This document shows, in pieces, positions 22,601-32,680 of a DNA stretch of 64,000 nucleotides (positions are counted from its first letter, which is position 1; each line of letters begins with the position of its first letter). Both the position numbers and the translations under genes were made by a program. The DNA is from Archivesica marissinica. Lineage: Eukaryota; Mollusca; Bivalvia; Venerida; Vesicomyidae. The stretch lies in assembly GCA_014843695.1 (NCBI GenBank), contig CM026403.1, positions 44,299,516-44,363,515 on the forward strand, read 5' to 3'. Under the pieces are notes generated by a model. That model saw nothing but the letters and a program-made list of their open reading frames with translations. It searched no databases and was not told the DNA's origin.

Positions 22601-24352
22601 ATCCTCCCTTGGATCTCTTTCCTTTGCATCTCTGTTATATGCATTATCATATTTTCTTCCTTGGTAACCTCTTCTATAACGTCCTCTATTACCTCCTGTG
22701 TATGACCTATTCCATTTTAGCTTTTCAATTTCAAGCTCCATACACTTTAACTTCTGTGTAAGCGATTGAATAGTGTTATTAGTTTGAGGAATTTGATGAG
22801 CAGCTATTTTTATGTTTCCAGAAATACCTTCTCCTATCTCTTCTTCTTCTAGTCTAGCCTTCCTTCTCAACTGTTCGAATGTGTTGCCAGATTCATAAGA
22901 TACTCTGGTGACCATTTTTAGTTTCTCAGACCGTAATCCTCTCCAAAACCGTTCTTTCAATTTACGGTCTCTCTTAGTATCATCAATTTCACCTCTATCT
23001 ACAGCAAGATGGAACAGTGTCTCAACCCTTACACCCCATGCGGAACATAACTCTTTGTAAGTTTGCTTTGCTGAATAGAACTCATGGACTATTCTGTCTG
23101 ATGATTTAACATTTCCATAAATATCTTTTAATTTCCTAATTAATTGTTCCGTTGTCGCACTCGGGTCGATAGTTAACAGGACCTTTCGTGTTTCACCCTC
23201 TAGGGAATTCCTGGCTGCCTGTACTATAGCATAATCTGGATAGAGGTTTGTTGTCAACAGACACACTACCTCTGCCTTCCACTGTTCGAAATCGTTGCCA
23301 TCGAAATTTGGTATTGTTGGCATAACAAGTTTGAAACTTGAATGGTCAATTCTGCATTCTGATTTCGATTTCACCTCTTCCTGTCTTAACTTTCTATGAT
23401 ACTGTTCATCTGTTGTATACTGTCTCCTTTCCAATAGCTGTTTCTCTTTCCGCTGAAGTAATTCCATTCTCTTATCAATTGCATGGCTTCGTTCAATTTC
23501 AGCAAGCATTTCTCTTTCTAACTTATCATTCTCATTTCTCTGTCTATTTAACTCTGCCTGTTGTCTTTCAAATATATTAATCCTTTCCATAAGCTCCTTC
23601 TCCGCTCTCATTTTGATGTCTACTTCTTCAAGATATCTAGATCTATTTTCTACCATCACTTTCTTTCTCTTATCTTCCTCTAACTGTAACTTCCGTAGCT
23701 TCAAACTCTCTGTTTCATATCTACTACATCGACTACTGATATCCTCTTGTTCACGTTTGATACTGTCTATGTTATATTCTGCAGACCTACTATCATCTAA
23801 ATCCTTTATTCCATAAGTATGCGCGTCTGGGTACACATTTCTTACACTACACGGTGTATCATGTTCTCTGTATAAGCTATTCTCATTAATTTGGTGTGTT
23901 TTCCTGGCGTTATATATCTCAGCTCTCTTTTTACCAAGAGCTTCTTCACGCTCACTACAATAATTATACTGTTCACACTCTTCAGCTTTATGTCTTTCTT
24001 TTCCATCCATAATATATTTCGCACTCCTTTCATGAAAGAATTCATCAATCGTATTCAGATCCGACAGTTCACTGTATCGATCTATGTCTCCTTCATTTCC
24101 ATTATCCAGCTTATACAATTCATCCGCGCGTTTGCTGTGTATACTTCGTTCAATTTCTTTATCCATTATATGTATTTCATCTGCGTGTTTGCTCATTCTA
24201 CTTCTTTCAAGTTCATGCATTTGTCTTTCTTCGCGCATTCTGAATAATGCACGTTCTGCTTTTTGTATTTCTTTCCGTTCTTGCTCATCTCTTAATTGAC
24301 TATCTCTTGTTCTAGTTCTTACAATCCTTCTTAAATCTCGCGCCTCTGCCAT
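22547..24352 (-). CDS. gag: E2 Gag polyprotein, intact (601 aa)
   Basis: This is the only undamaged full-length ORF of the element. It has an ATG in good context (AAAATGGC). Residues 1-340 are a highly charged helix or coiled coil with an internal ~19-residue repeat (ERSRMSKHADE / ERSIHSKRADE near residues 50-90). Residues about 345-535 form a capsid-like domain beginning MPTIPNFDGNDFEQW and including FWRGLRSEKLKM. A second short coiled coil lies near 545-575. The tail is RG/RY-rich (GGNRGRYRRGYQGRKY) and probably binds RNA; no CCHC knuckle is present. The C-terminal 17 codons overlap the pol frame at the slippery site. The product should form the cytoplasmic virus-like particle. Assignment as Gag rests on position, layout and the capsid-like region. 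Confidence 0.9.
   Translation of the reverse strand: MAEARDLRRIVRTRTRDSQLRDEQERKEIQKAERALFRMREERQMHELERSRMSKHADEIHIMDKEIERSIHSKRADELYKLDNGNEGDIDRYSELSDLNTIDEFFHERSAKYIMDGKERHKAEECEQYNYCSEREEALGKKRAEIYNARKTHQINENSLYREHDTPCSVRNVYPDAHTYGIKDLDDSRSAEYNIDSIKREQEDISSRCSRYETESLKLRKLQLEEDKRKKVMVENRSRYLEEVDIKMRAEKELMERINIFERQQAELNRQRNENDKLEREMLAEIERSHAIDKRMELLQRKEKQLLERRQYTTDEQYHRKLRQEEVKSKSECRIDHSSFKLVMPTIPNFDGNDFEQWKAEVVCLLTTNLYPDYAIVQAARNSLEGETRKVLLTIDPSATTEQLIRKLKDIYGNVKSSDRIVHEFYSAKQTYKELCSAWGVRVETLFHLAVDRGEIDDTKRDRKLKERFWRGLRSEKLKMVTRVSYESGNTFEQLRRKARLEEEEIGEGISGNIKIAAHQIPQTNNTIQSLTQKLKCMELEIEKLKWNRSYTGGNRGRYRRGYQGRKYDNAYNRDAKERDPREDLNQEPLPPRGPMEAGKQ
22575..22601 (-). promoter_or_regulatory. -1 ribosomal frameshift signal, E2 gag-pol overlap
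   Basis: On the reverse strand TTTAAAC occupies 22601-22595 and reads T TTA AAC in the gag frame, with TTA as codon 585 of 601. The GCTTCCA stem arm follows after 8 nt, and its TGGAAGC partner lies 13 nt further on (to about 22560). The pol frame is -1 and open through this point. Sequence and spacing match E1. Confidence 0.85.
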
Positions 24353-24939
24353 TTTACAAAATTTATGCAGTCAAAACAAAATAAATATTACACTTGAGAA
24401 AAATGAACAAAATAAATGTGTAAAAAATCAAAAAGTTAAACACACAAAATATATTTTTATAAAAATAATATGTCCACAGTTGGGTTTGAACCAACAATCT
24501 CCAGTTCAGTAGACGGCAATCACATCCACTGTACTACCGAGTCCACAAGTAACTCGTGCTTCAAACTATCTGATGTGCAGGTTTAAACACTCGATATTAT
24601 ATTGATGTTCGAATTATCAATTCGCGTAAAACCAAAGTCTTACCTTACAATGGTACCTTTACAAGTTTCACAGATAATTTATTTATCTATAAACTTTTAC
24701 AAAATATCGCGCGATAATCCGTCTGAAAATATTCCGCGACACAAAACAAAGCTATTGTTTGTTATCACCTTTTATATTCTTCCCGTATCAATTACGAAAA
24801 GAATATCCACACACACAGATATTCTTATAATTATGTTTCGTTATGCAAGGAATGCACAATGAAGCAAAATTACTTATTTACGTACGTACGTTGTTATTTG
24901 AAATATCTGTATATTCCAATGAACATACAAAAATAATTT
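24353..24939 (-). promoter_or_regulatory. E2 leader upstream of gag
   Basis: This is the reverse-strand counterpart of the E1 leader without the 42-bp and 17-bp insertions. It includes tRNA-like segment 2 (24471-24546) and the ACGTACGTACGT palindrome. At 24933-24939 it meets the E3 leader head to head, so this copy has no upstream LTR directly attached. Confidence 0.7.
24471..24546 (-). other. tRNA-like segment 2 in E2 leader
   Basis: Same sequence as 8548-8622, with intact box B (GGTTCAAACCC) and a perfect T-arm stem. Conservation in all three leaders suggests it belongs to the element and is not a chance insertion. Confidence 0.6.
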
Positions 24940-25547
24940 TTTTCATTATTATATTGAAATTATTTTTGTATGTTCATTGGAATATACATAGAGATATTTC
25001 AAATAACAACGTACGTACGTAAATAAGTAATTTTGCTTCATTGTGCATTCCTTGCATAACGAAACATAATTATAAGAATATCTGTGTGTGTGGATATTCT
25101 TTTCGTAATTGATACGGGAAGAATATAAAAGGTGATAACAAACAATAGCTTTGTTTTGTGTCGCGGAATATTTTCAGACGGATTATCGCGCGATATTTTG
25201 TAAAAGTTTATAGATAAATAAATTATCTGTGAAACTTGTAAAGGTACCATTGTAAGGTAAGACTTTGGTTTTACGCGAATTGATAATTCGAACATCAATA
25301 TAATATCGAGTGTTTAAACCTGCACATCAGATAGTTTGAAGCACGAGTTACTTGTGGACTCGGTAGTACAGTGGATGTGATTGCCGTCTACTGAACTGGA
25401 GATTGTTGGTTCAAACCCAACTGTGGACATATTATTTTTATAAAAATATATTTTGTGTGTTTAACTTTTTGATTTTTTACACATTTATTTTGTTCATTTT
25501 TCTCAAGTGTAATATTTATTTTGTTTTGACTGCATAATTTTTGTAAA
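24940..25547 (+). promoter_or_regulatory. E3 leader (inverted copy)
   Basis: Mirror image of the E2 leader. It starts in the AATTTTTTTCATTATTATATTG part of module M and runs to the E3 gag ATG. It contains tRNA-like segment 2 at 25354-25428 and the ACGTACGTACGT palindrome. The two leaders are separated by only about 20 bp, so the locus is a near-perfect palindrome here. Confidence 0.75.
25354..25428 (+). other. tRNA-like segment 2 in E3 leader
   Basis: Third copy of the segment at 8548-8622, with box B GGTTCAAACCC and the T-arm intact. Confidence 0.6.
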
Positions 25548-27329
25548 ATGGCAGAGGCGCGAGATTTAAGAAGGATTGTAAGAACTAGAACAAGAGAACA
25601 TCAATTAAGAGATGAGCAAGAACGGAAAGAAATACAAAAAGCAGAACCTGCATTATTCAGAATGCGCGAAGAAAGACAAATGCATGAACTTGAAAGAAGT
25701 AGAATGAGCAAACACGCAGATGAAATACATATAATGGATAAAGAAATTGAACGAAGTATACACAGCAAACGCGCGGATGAATTGTATAAGCTGGATACTG
25801 GAAATGAAGGAGACATAGATCGATACAGTGAACTGTCGGATCTGAATACGATTGATGAATTCTTTCATGAAAGGAGTGCGAAATATATTATGGATGAAAA
25901 AGAAAGACATAAAGCTGAAGAGTGTGAACAGTATAAGTATTGTAGTGAGCGTGAAGAAGCTCTTGGTAAAAAGAGAGCTGAGATATATAACGCCAGGAAA
26001 ACACACCCAATTAATGAGAATAGCTTATACAGAGAACATGATACACCGTGTAGTGTAAGAAATGTGTACCCAGACGCGCTAACTAATGGAATAAAGGATT
26101 TAGATGATAGTAGGTCTGCAGAATATAACATAGACAGTATCAAACGTGAACAAGAGGATATCAGTAGTCGATGTAGTAGATATGAAACAGAGAGTTTGAA
26201 GCTACGGAAGTTACAGTTAGAGGAAGATAAGAGAAAGAAAGTGATGGTAGAAAATAGATCTAGATATCTTGAAGAAGTAGACATCAAAATGAGAGCGGAG
26301 AAGGAGCTTATGGAAAGGATTAATATATTTGAAAGACAACAGGCAGAGTTAAATAGACAGAGAAATGAGAATGATAAGTTAGAAAGAGAAATGCTTGCTG
26401 AAATTGAACGAAGCCATGCAATTGATAAGAGAATGGAATTACTTCAGCGGAAAGAGAAACAGCTATTGGAAAGGAGACAGTATACAACAGATGAACAGTA
26501 TCATAGAAAGTTAAGACAGGAAGAGGTGAAATCGAAATCAGAATGCAGAATTGACCATTCAAGTTTCAAACTTGTTATGCCAAAAATACCAAATTTCGAT
26601 GGCAACGATTTCGAACAGTGGAAGGCAGAGGTAGTGTGTCTGTTGACAACAAACCTCTATCCAGATTATGCTATAGTACAGGCAGCCAGGAATTCCCTAG
26701 AGGGTGAAACACGAAAGGTCCTGTTAACTATCGACCCGAGTGCGACAACGGAACAATTAATTAGGAAATTAAAAGATATTTATGGAAATGTTAAATCATC
26801 AGACAGAATAGTCCATGAGTTCTATTCAGCAAAGCAAACTTACAAAGAGTTATGTTCCGCATGGGGTGTAAGGGTTGAGACACTGTTCCATCTTGCTGTA
26901 GATAGAGGTGAAATTGATGATACTAAGAGAGACCGTAAATTGAAAGAACGGTTTTGGAGAGGATTACGGTCTGAGAAACTAAAAATGGTCACCAGAGTAT
27001 CTTATGAATCTGGCAACACATTCGAACAGTTGAGAAGGAAGGCTAGACTAGAAGAAGAAGAGATAGGAGAAGGTATTTCTGGAAACATAAAAATAGCTGC
27101 TCATCAAATTCCTCAAACTAATAACACTATTCAATCGCTTACACAGAAGTTAAAGTGTATGGAGCTTGAAATTGAAAAGCTAAAATGGAATAGGTCATAC
27201 ACAGGAGGTAATAGAGGACGTTATAGAAGAGGTTTCCGAACTCTAGTTAAAATATATCTTGTCAAATACTCTCTATACAATATGACTAGCGATAAATATA
27301 AACCTAGCACATTAAACACTTTTGTATGA
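25548..27329 (+). pseudogene. gag: E3 truncated gag fused to inverted leader sequence (593-aa ORF)
   Basis: Gag is intact for about 562 codons, to the RGRYRRG motif, and is nearly identical to E2 gag (a few changes such as DSQ to EHQ near residue 18 and AER to AEP near residue 34). At 27232-27234 it joins the reverse complement of module M through a GTT microhomology. It then reads about 30 unrelated codons to a TGA at 27327-27329. The RG-rich tail, the frameshift site and all of pol are lost. The coiled coil and capsid-like region are complete, so a C-terminally altered Gag could be made if transcribed. I infer it is a rearrangement by-product. Confidence 0.88.
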
Positions 27330-27893
27330 GAATATTCAGAATGTAAACAAATCATACATCTACAAATTAATTTATGATTAGCACTAACTAAATGTCAAAT
27401 AATCAAAATACTAACATAAGCAAACAAAACTCTTACCAGCTATCAAAGTTATCCAACTACACAAATAATCCAATGTACACAATAATCCAATGTTCACATA
27501 TTAATCCAGGTACACAAACACACTATCTTACTAAACAACTGTCAAGAGTGTCACACCACTCAATATACGGAAATCACTAGAAATGAAATTTCCAATATAT
27601 ATAATACCAATAAATATCGTAACTAGACGTTACAATGTCCAGATATCGAGTGCAACGAGGCATTGCACAAGATACACGAGCATCATAGGTTTAGCTACGG
27701 GTGACAGGTTAGTATTCAGTTAGTATAGATTAGCGTTGGAGGAATATAATAGGGTAAGTATATAACGGGATTATTTGGTCACGACAATAGGATGCCAGGT
27801 AAAATAAAGTCAAGTCAATATACTGCAATGTAATACCACCATGTTTTCTGATATAATTATTTCAATAAATTCAAACGGCATTAAGTTCTGTCC
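27235..27893 (-). repeat. E2 5' LTR fragment plus part of module M
   Basis: Reverse complement of 7170-7828. It ends with the TGTCG terminus at 27893, next to reverse-orientation satellite ending ATAGTATATACC, the same junction as E1 in mirror image. The GTAACGTCTAGTTAC palindrome is at 27619-27633. Confidence 0.88.
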
Positions 27894-28383
27894 TACGACA
27901 ATAGTATATACCTCCCTATATTTGCTAGTATAACAGAGTCTATATCTACCTATAACTGCTAGTATAACATACTCTATGCCTACCTATAACTGCTAGTATA
28001 ACAGAGTATATACCTACCTATAACTGCTAGTACAACAGAGTATATACATACATCTAACCGCTAGTATAACATACTCTATGCCTACCTATAACTGCTAGTA
28101 TAACAGAGTATATACCTACCTATAGCTGCTAGTATAGCAGAGTATATAACTATCTATAACTTCTAGTATAACAGAGTCTATACCTACCTATAACTGCTAG
28201 TATAATATAGTCTATATCTACATATAACTACTAGTATAACATAGTCTATACCTACCTATAAATGCTAGTATAACATACTCTATACCTACCTATAACTGCT
28301 AGTATAATAGAGTATATACCTACCTATAACTGCTAGTACAACAGAGTATATACATATATCTAACCGCTGGTATAACATAGTCT
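27894..28383 (-). repeat. 34-bp satellite, reverse orientation, left of LINE
   Basis: Reverse complement of the satellite immediately left of E1, including the rare GCAAATATAGG and GGTAGGCATAGAG variants in the same order. It ends in the LINE target duplication CATAGTCT (28376-28383). Confidence 0.95.
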
Positions 28384-30913
28384 GACTGACTGACTGAATC
28401 TTTATTTCCTCCTCTCGGGAGATTCACATATATATTGACATTACATTAACAATTACATTTACAACACATTACATATAAAACAATTATTATAAATTATGAA
28501 TAACATAAATAGCATACATATAAGTGTAATGCACAGACGTTATATATCTATATCACTTTCAATTGTATAGTAACGAATTCCCCCTCCGTGTAGTCAACTT
28601 GACTCTTCAAAGTAAATAATATGTGTAATTATTTAGCGACTATGATTAAGCAGTCTATAATGTAGTCATACGAAATTTCTAAGAACTTTGAGTTACTTTC
28701 GATACTGTAGTTTGGGTCATTATCTGACATCCCGCCTAACAATTTAATAGTATATGTTTTTTCACTCAGTAGTCTTAAACTTGTTGTAAAATCAATATCA
28801 AAATTCGATGACAAAGCTGCATGGTATTCGTCTCGCCTTATAGCGCTAATTGAACAATGCGATATTACATGTGATAGGTAATCGCCATAGATACTGCCAC
28901 ATATATCACATAGTTCATTTTCAATGTGTATGGACCTCGCCCAGATACCTGCAATAATTTCGTTTTTAATTTTGTTTGTAACACCTTTACCAATGCTGTA
29001 GACGATAGTTGTTCTAATGTCCGTCTGTAGGTGTTTAAAATAATCAAACTCGGAGTCGGCTTCCAAGCGTCCCCTCCATAGAGCAGATTCACTAGCAGTT
29101 ATTGTATCAATGACTTTCTTTTTCCAGGCGTATTTTGATGGAATTATATGATAGGTAAAGTAGTCGTTTATAATATATTGAAGGTCGTATTTAGTCAAAA
29201 TGTTACATATATCTGGAATATAACCAGTACGAACAGAGGACTTATCTTCTATGTATAACAGGTATTTTCGAACAAAAATACTGTTTGAAACAGACATACA
29301 GGGTAAGGATAGGATTTTGTACAAGAACATCAGTTTGTGTTTTTCTACCTCGGATGATAACCTATATAGTCCAAGCATAGACTCGCAAATATCTGATCGT
29401 GTTAATACCGGAAACCCCTGGATCTTTTTAACGATGAAATGCTGTAGCCGATTAATTATGCCTATATCCGTGTCAGTCATTCCGTGCCATAACTCTGACC
29501 CGTAGAGTGCAATTGGGATTATAACTTTCTTGTATAGACTTGTGGCTGTCTCAGGTTTGATCCCTTGTGGATGAAGTCCGAGACCCGACATTGCGTAAAA
29601 CGCGTTCTTTGCTTTTTGACAGCGCTCTTCAATGCGTTTATTAACTTTCATATTATCATCTTGTCGTATTCCAAGGTGTTTCGTACTTTTGACTTGTTCT
29701 AGTATTATATAGCCGTAATATATACACACAGGTGCATGCGTTCGTTTTTTTGTGTAAATAATAATATTTGATTTAGTGGCACTGATGTCAAAATACCATA
29801 TTGTGGCATATTGGTAAACAATATCCACCAAATGTTGAAGACCGGCCGGTGATATTGCAATCAGCGAGATATCGTCTGCGAAAGTGGGGCTCCCAGAATT
29901 TTTGGAAAGGACACATGCTCCTGACTGATTGCTTTGTAACAGGTTGAGCAATTCGTCTACGTAGACTAGATAAAACAGAGTTGAAAGAACCCCACCCTGA
30001 CGGACACCACGTTCAACAATGACCGGAAGTGACGTCATCGATTGAAGACGAATGACGCATTGGAGGTCGCTGTAAGAGTTAATTAGCAATCTCAGAGTTT
30101 TGCCTGTAACGCCCAATTCACCTAATTTGAAAAATAGACCGTCATGCCATACGACGTCGAACGCACCCTTTATATCTAGATATGCTGTGTATACGTCAGA
30201 CTGCCGATCCATTTGGAATAGGATTGTTTCCTGTAAATTAAAGGAGGCTGTGATGCAACTAAAGCCTTTTTGAAAGCCCTGCTGTTGCTGAGAGGGGAAT
30301 TTTGGTGATCTTATCTTAAGATATTCTGTTAAACGTTCCAGTAATACCTTTTCGAAAAGCTTGTTCAAGCAGGTTAAAAGAGATATTGGCCTGTAGCTGT
30401 TAGGATCAGACTTGCTTTTGCCATTGCCTTTGTATATTGGGATGATTATACTAGTTTTCCACTTGCTAGGGATAGTTTCACTAGAAATAATGGTATTAAA
30501 GAGCAAAGTTATGGCTTTGATAAGTGATGGGCCACCTCGTATAATATGTTCATTGAGCATGTTGTCAATGCCAGGGCTTTTTCGACTTTTAAGCGACGTA
30601 ATACGCTTCTTAACCTCGTTCTCCGTGACATGGTCATGTAAAATAGTACCTAGTCCTCCCGGCTCTGTTTTGGAATGTTTAGACAATAATCTCTTAATGT
30701 TATTTAAGTGTTGGCCATCGGGAGTATTGATGTCGTTTTGGTTGCTCTGTAGCTTGAAAACGTTATCAAAATGTTTTTTGAAGCCTGAAGCGATATTGTC
30801 ATCCACATAACGCGTACCGTCTACGATAAGTTCAGTGCAGCAGTACTTTGGCTTATTTTCGCGTTTTCTAAGTAGCTTCCAAAAGAGCCTATAATCTGTT
30901 TCTGCTGCCTGAT
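28384..30913 (-). mobile_element. 5'-truncated non-LTR retrotransposon (LINE)
   Basis: Inserted in satellite with an 8-bp target duplication CATAGTCT (28376-28383 and 30914-30921). On the reverse strand it begins inside the ORF upstream of the RT domain and ends with an AATAAA at 28406-28401, then GATT and CAGTCAGTCAGTCAG, a short tandem-repeat tail in place of poly(A). The endonuclease region and any ORF1 are missing, the usual outcome of incomplete target-primed reverse transcription. The mirror position in the left arm is uninterrupted satellite, so this insertion is specific to the right arm. Confidence 0.92.
28629..30911 (-). CDS. LINE reverse transcriptase ORF, N-terminally truncated (about 760 codons)
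   Basis: The frame is open from the truncated 5' end (QAAETDYRLFWKLL) to a TAA at 28629-28631; there is no genuine start codon. RT motifs in order are SRKSPGIDNM, YRPISLLTCLNKLFEKVL, GFQKGFSC, the catalytic YLDIKGAFDVVWHD, RGVRQGGVLSTLFYLVYVDELL, PTFADD (FADD where many families have YADD) and STKHLGI. The C-terminus has C-x2-C...H...HC (CDICGSIYGDYLSHVISHC), the zinc motif common in Jockey/I/CR1-like LINEs. No RNase H domain is seen and the endonuclease is lost. The remaining ORF has no internal stop, so the insertion is fairly young. The exact clade is not determined. Confidence 0.9.
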   Translation of the reverse strand, partial: QAAETDYRLFWKLLRKRENKPKYCCTELIVDGTRYVDDNIASGFKKHFDNVFKLQSNQNDINTPDGQHLNNIKRLLSKHSKTEPGGLGTILHDHVTENEVKKRITSLKSRKSPGIDNMLNEHIIRGGPSLIKAITLLFNTIISSETIPSKWKTSIIIPIYKGNGKSKSDPNSYRPISLLTCLNKLFEKVLLERLTEYLKIRSPKFPSQQQQGFQKGFSCITASFNLQETILFQMDRQSDVYTAYLDIKGAFDVVWHDGLFFKLGELGVTGKTLRLLINSYSDLQCVIRLQSMTSLPVIVERGVRQGGVLSTLFYLVYVDELLNLLQSNQSGACVLSKNSGSPTFADDISLIAISPAGLQHLVDIVYQYATIWYFDISATKSNIIIYTKKRTHAPVCIYYGYIILEQVKSTKHLGIRQDDNMKVNKRIEERCQKAKNAFYAMSGLGLHPQGIKPETATSLYKKVIIPIALYGSELWHGMTDTDIGIINRLQHFIVKKIQGFPVLTRSDICESMLGLYRLSSEVEKHKLMFLYKILSLPCMSVSNSIFVRKYLLYIEDKSSVRTGYIPDICNILTKYDLQYIINDYFTYHIIPSKYAWKKKVIDTITASESALWRGRLEADSEFDYFKHLQTDIRTTIVYSIGKGVTNKIKNEIIAGIWARSIHIENELCDICGSIYGDYLSHVISHCSISAIRRDEYHAALSSNFDIDFTTSLRLLSEKTYTIKLLGGMSDNDPNYSIESNSKFLEISYDYIIDCLIIVAK

Positions 30914-31413
30914 CATAGTCTATACCTACATATAACTGCTAGTATAACATAGTATATACCTACCTATAACTGCTAGTATAACATAGTCAATACCTACCTA
31001 TAATTGCTAGTATAAAATATTATATGCCTACCTATAAGAGCTATATAACTGCTAGTATAGCTGAGTATATACCTACCTATAACTGCTAGTATAACAGAGT
31101 ATATACCTACCTATAACTGCTGGTATAACATAGTCTATACCTAGCTATAACTGCTAGTATAACATAGTATATACTTACCTCTAACCGCTAGTATAACATA
31201 GACTATACCTACCTATAACTGCTAGTATAACATAGTCTATACCTACCTATAACTGCTAGTATGACAGAGTCTATACATATCTATAACTGCTAGTATAACA
31301 GAGTATATAGCTACCTATATCTGCTAGTATAACGGAGTCAATACCTAACTATAACCGCTAGTATAACAGAGTCTATAACTTCATATTACTGCTAGTACAA
31401 CAGAGTATATACC
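30914..31413 (-). repeat. 34-bp satellite, reverse orientation, right of LINE
   Basis: Continuation of the satellite interrupted by the LINE. Its reverse complement matches left array positions about 6131-6670, including the GACTCCGTTATACTAGCAG and GGAAGTTATAG variants. It stops abruptly at GTATATACC, where module M begins. Confidence 0.95.
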
Positions 31414-32059
31414 AATGAACATACAAAAATAATTTCGATATTTCAATAATAATGAAAAGAATTATACGGAGACCCGAGTTTCGAACATTCAGATTATTAT
31501 ATATAAATTGACAATCCACTGCGCTACCGACTGCGCTATTGAGGAAACATGACTGTATGGCTAGGAAATTAGTATATAACAGATGCAATTGGGCTATCGG
31601 GGTTTCATCAATAGGATGTTATTAGTATTTTAATTCGTGCATGTGAACTTATATATCCTAATTTGTTTCCGAACTCTAGTTCAAAAATATATTGTCAAAT
31701 ACTCTCTATACAATATGACTAGCGATAAATATAAACCTAGCACATTAAACACTTTTGTATGAGAATATTCAGAATGTAAACAAATCATACATCTACAAAT
31801 TAATTTATGATTAGCACTAACTAAATGTCAAATAATCAAAATACTAACATAAGCAAACAAAACTCTTACCAGCTATCAAAGTTATCCAACTACACAAATA
31901 ATCCAATGTACACAATAATCCAATGTTCACATATTAATCCAAGTACACAAACACTAAACAACTGTCAAGAGTGTCACACCACTCAATATACGGAAATCAC
32001 TAGAAATGAAATTTCCAATAAATATAATACCAATAAATATCGTAACTAGACGTTACAAT
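31412..32059 (-). repeat. Solitary copy of module M
   Basis: Reverse complement of 7434-8088 without any adjoining LTR or gag. Its ends are CCAATGAACATAC (joined to satellite) and CGTTACAAT (joined to the GC-richer island). It contains tRNA-like segment 1 (about 31466-31555; box B read on the reverse strand is GTTCGAAACTCGG). The absence of LTR sequence implies that M can exist or recombine on its own. No clear target duplication was found. Confidence 0.75.
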
Positions 32060-32680
32060 AGTAGTACAGACGTCTCTTTGCATATAAACAAACGGGCGCC
32101 ATTTTGAATACGCTTTATAGTAACTCATTTGCATATAAGGGAATATAAAGTAGGTCACGCGCGTGCGCGTCACTATATAGTATATTGATGACGTATCGCG
32201 CAACTACCGAGCTCTTTGCTTTTTTTTAGTAAACCCAGCTCTTTGCATATAAGTTAATATAAGTAGGTCACGCGCGTGCGCGTTTATTGATGACGTATCG
32301 CGCAACTACCGTGTACGAAGGCGTATCGGCCGATCTAGTAACAAGTCTCTACGCGGCGTCCGTTTTGGATGACCTCGGCTTATCGGATAATCTTATAATT
32401 CGCGAATAATGCGACATATGTCCGCTATTATATATCCGGAGCGTCGTCGCATTTCTTCGAAGACACTAGTCAGAATAAGCGGTGGCCCCGCCAAGTACCC
32501 GGATGACACCCTCATGCTTCCAGTCGGATCCGTTCTCGGGTCAATAACATCCGCGCAGAGCCGCTTCCAACGGGTCCGTACCGGGGGGTAACTACATTAT
32601 CCGCCCACACACGGATTCAGATCCGGGCTGGCCCGGGGTAGAGTTGTCGCTGCATCGGCCCTCATGTACGGTAAGTGAGG
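32060..32680 (+). promoter_or_regulatory. GC-richer island with promoter-like direct repeats and splice-donor-like end
   Basis: About 620 bp of non-satellite, non-element sequence. Two imperfect direct repeats (32126-32211 and 32240-32311) share TTTGCATATAAG (octamer/TATA-like), AGTAGGTCACGCGCGTGCGCG and GATGACGTATCGCGCAACTACC (CRE-like TGACGTA). A further CTCTTTGCATATAA is at 32075. Downstream sequence is GC-rich, with a 60-codon ORF at 32409-32591 that resembles nothing I know. The block ends CTCATGTACG-GTAAGTGAGG (32661-32680), a perfect donor consensus, just before satellite. It could be a promoter plus first exon stranded in satellite, or a fragment of another repeat. Function is not established. 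Confidence 0.4.

Larger units (their letters stand above)
17089..27893 (-). mobile_element. Ty3/gypsy-type LTR retrotransposon copy E2 with internal inverted gag copy (E3)
   Basis: Reading on the reverse strand from 27893: 5' LTR fragment and part of module M (27893-27232), an inverted leader-gag fragment E3 (27234-24933, plus orientation), then leader, gag, pol, 3' non-coding region and a 3' LTR ending at 17089. Gag is intact and pol has one stop. The copy is the counterpart of E1, including the same chimeric 5' LTR and the same satellite flanks in reverse. Relative to E1 about 220 bp of module M are replaced by the 2.3-kb inverted piece. Both E3 joins fall at short shared sequences: ATAATTT at 24933-24939 and GTT at 27232-27234. 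Confidence 0.88.
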
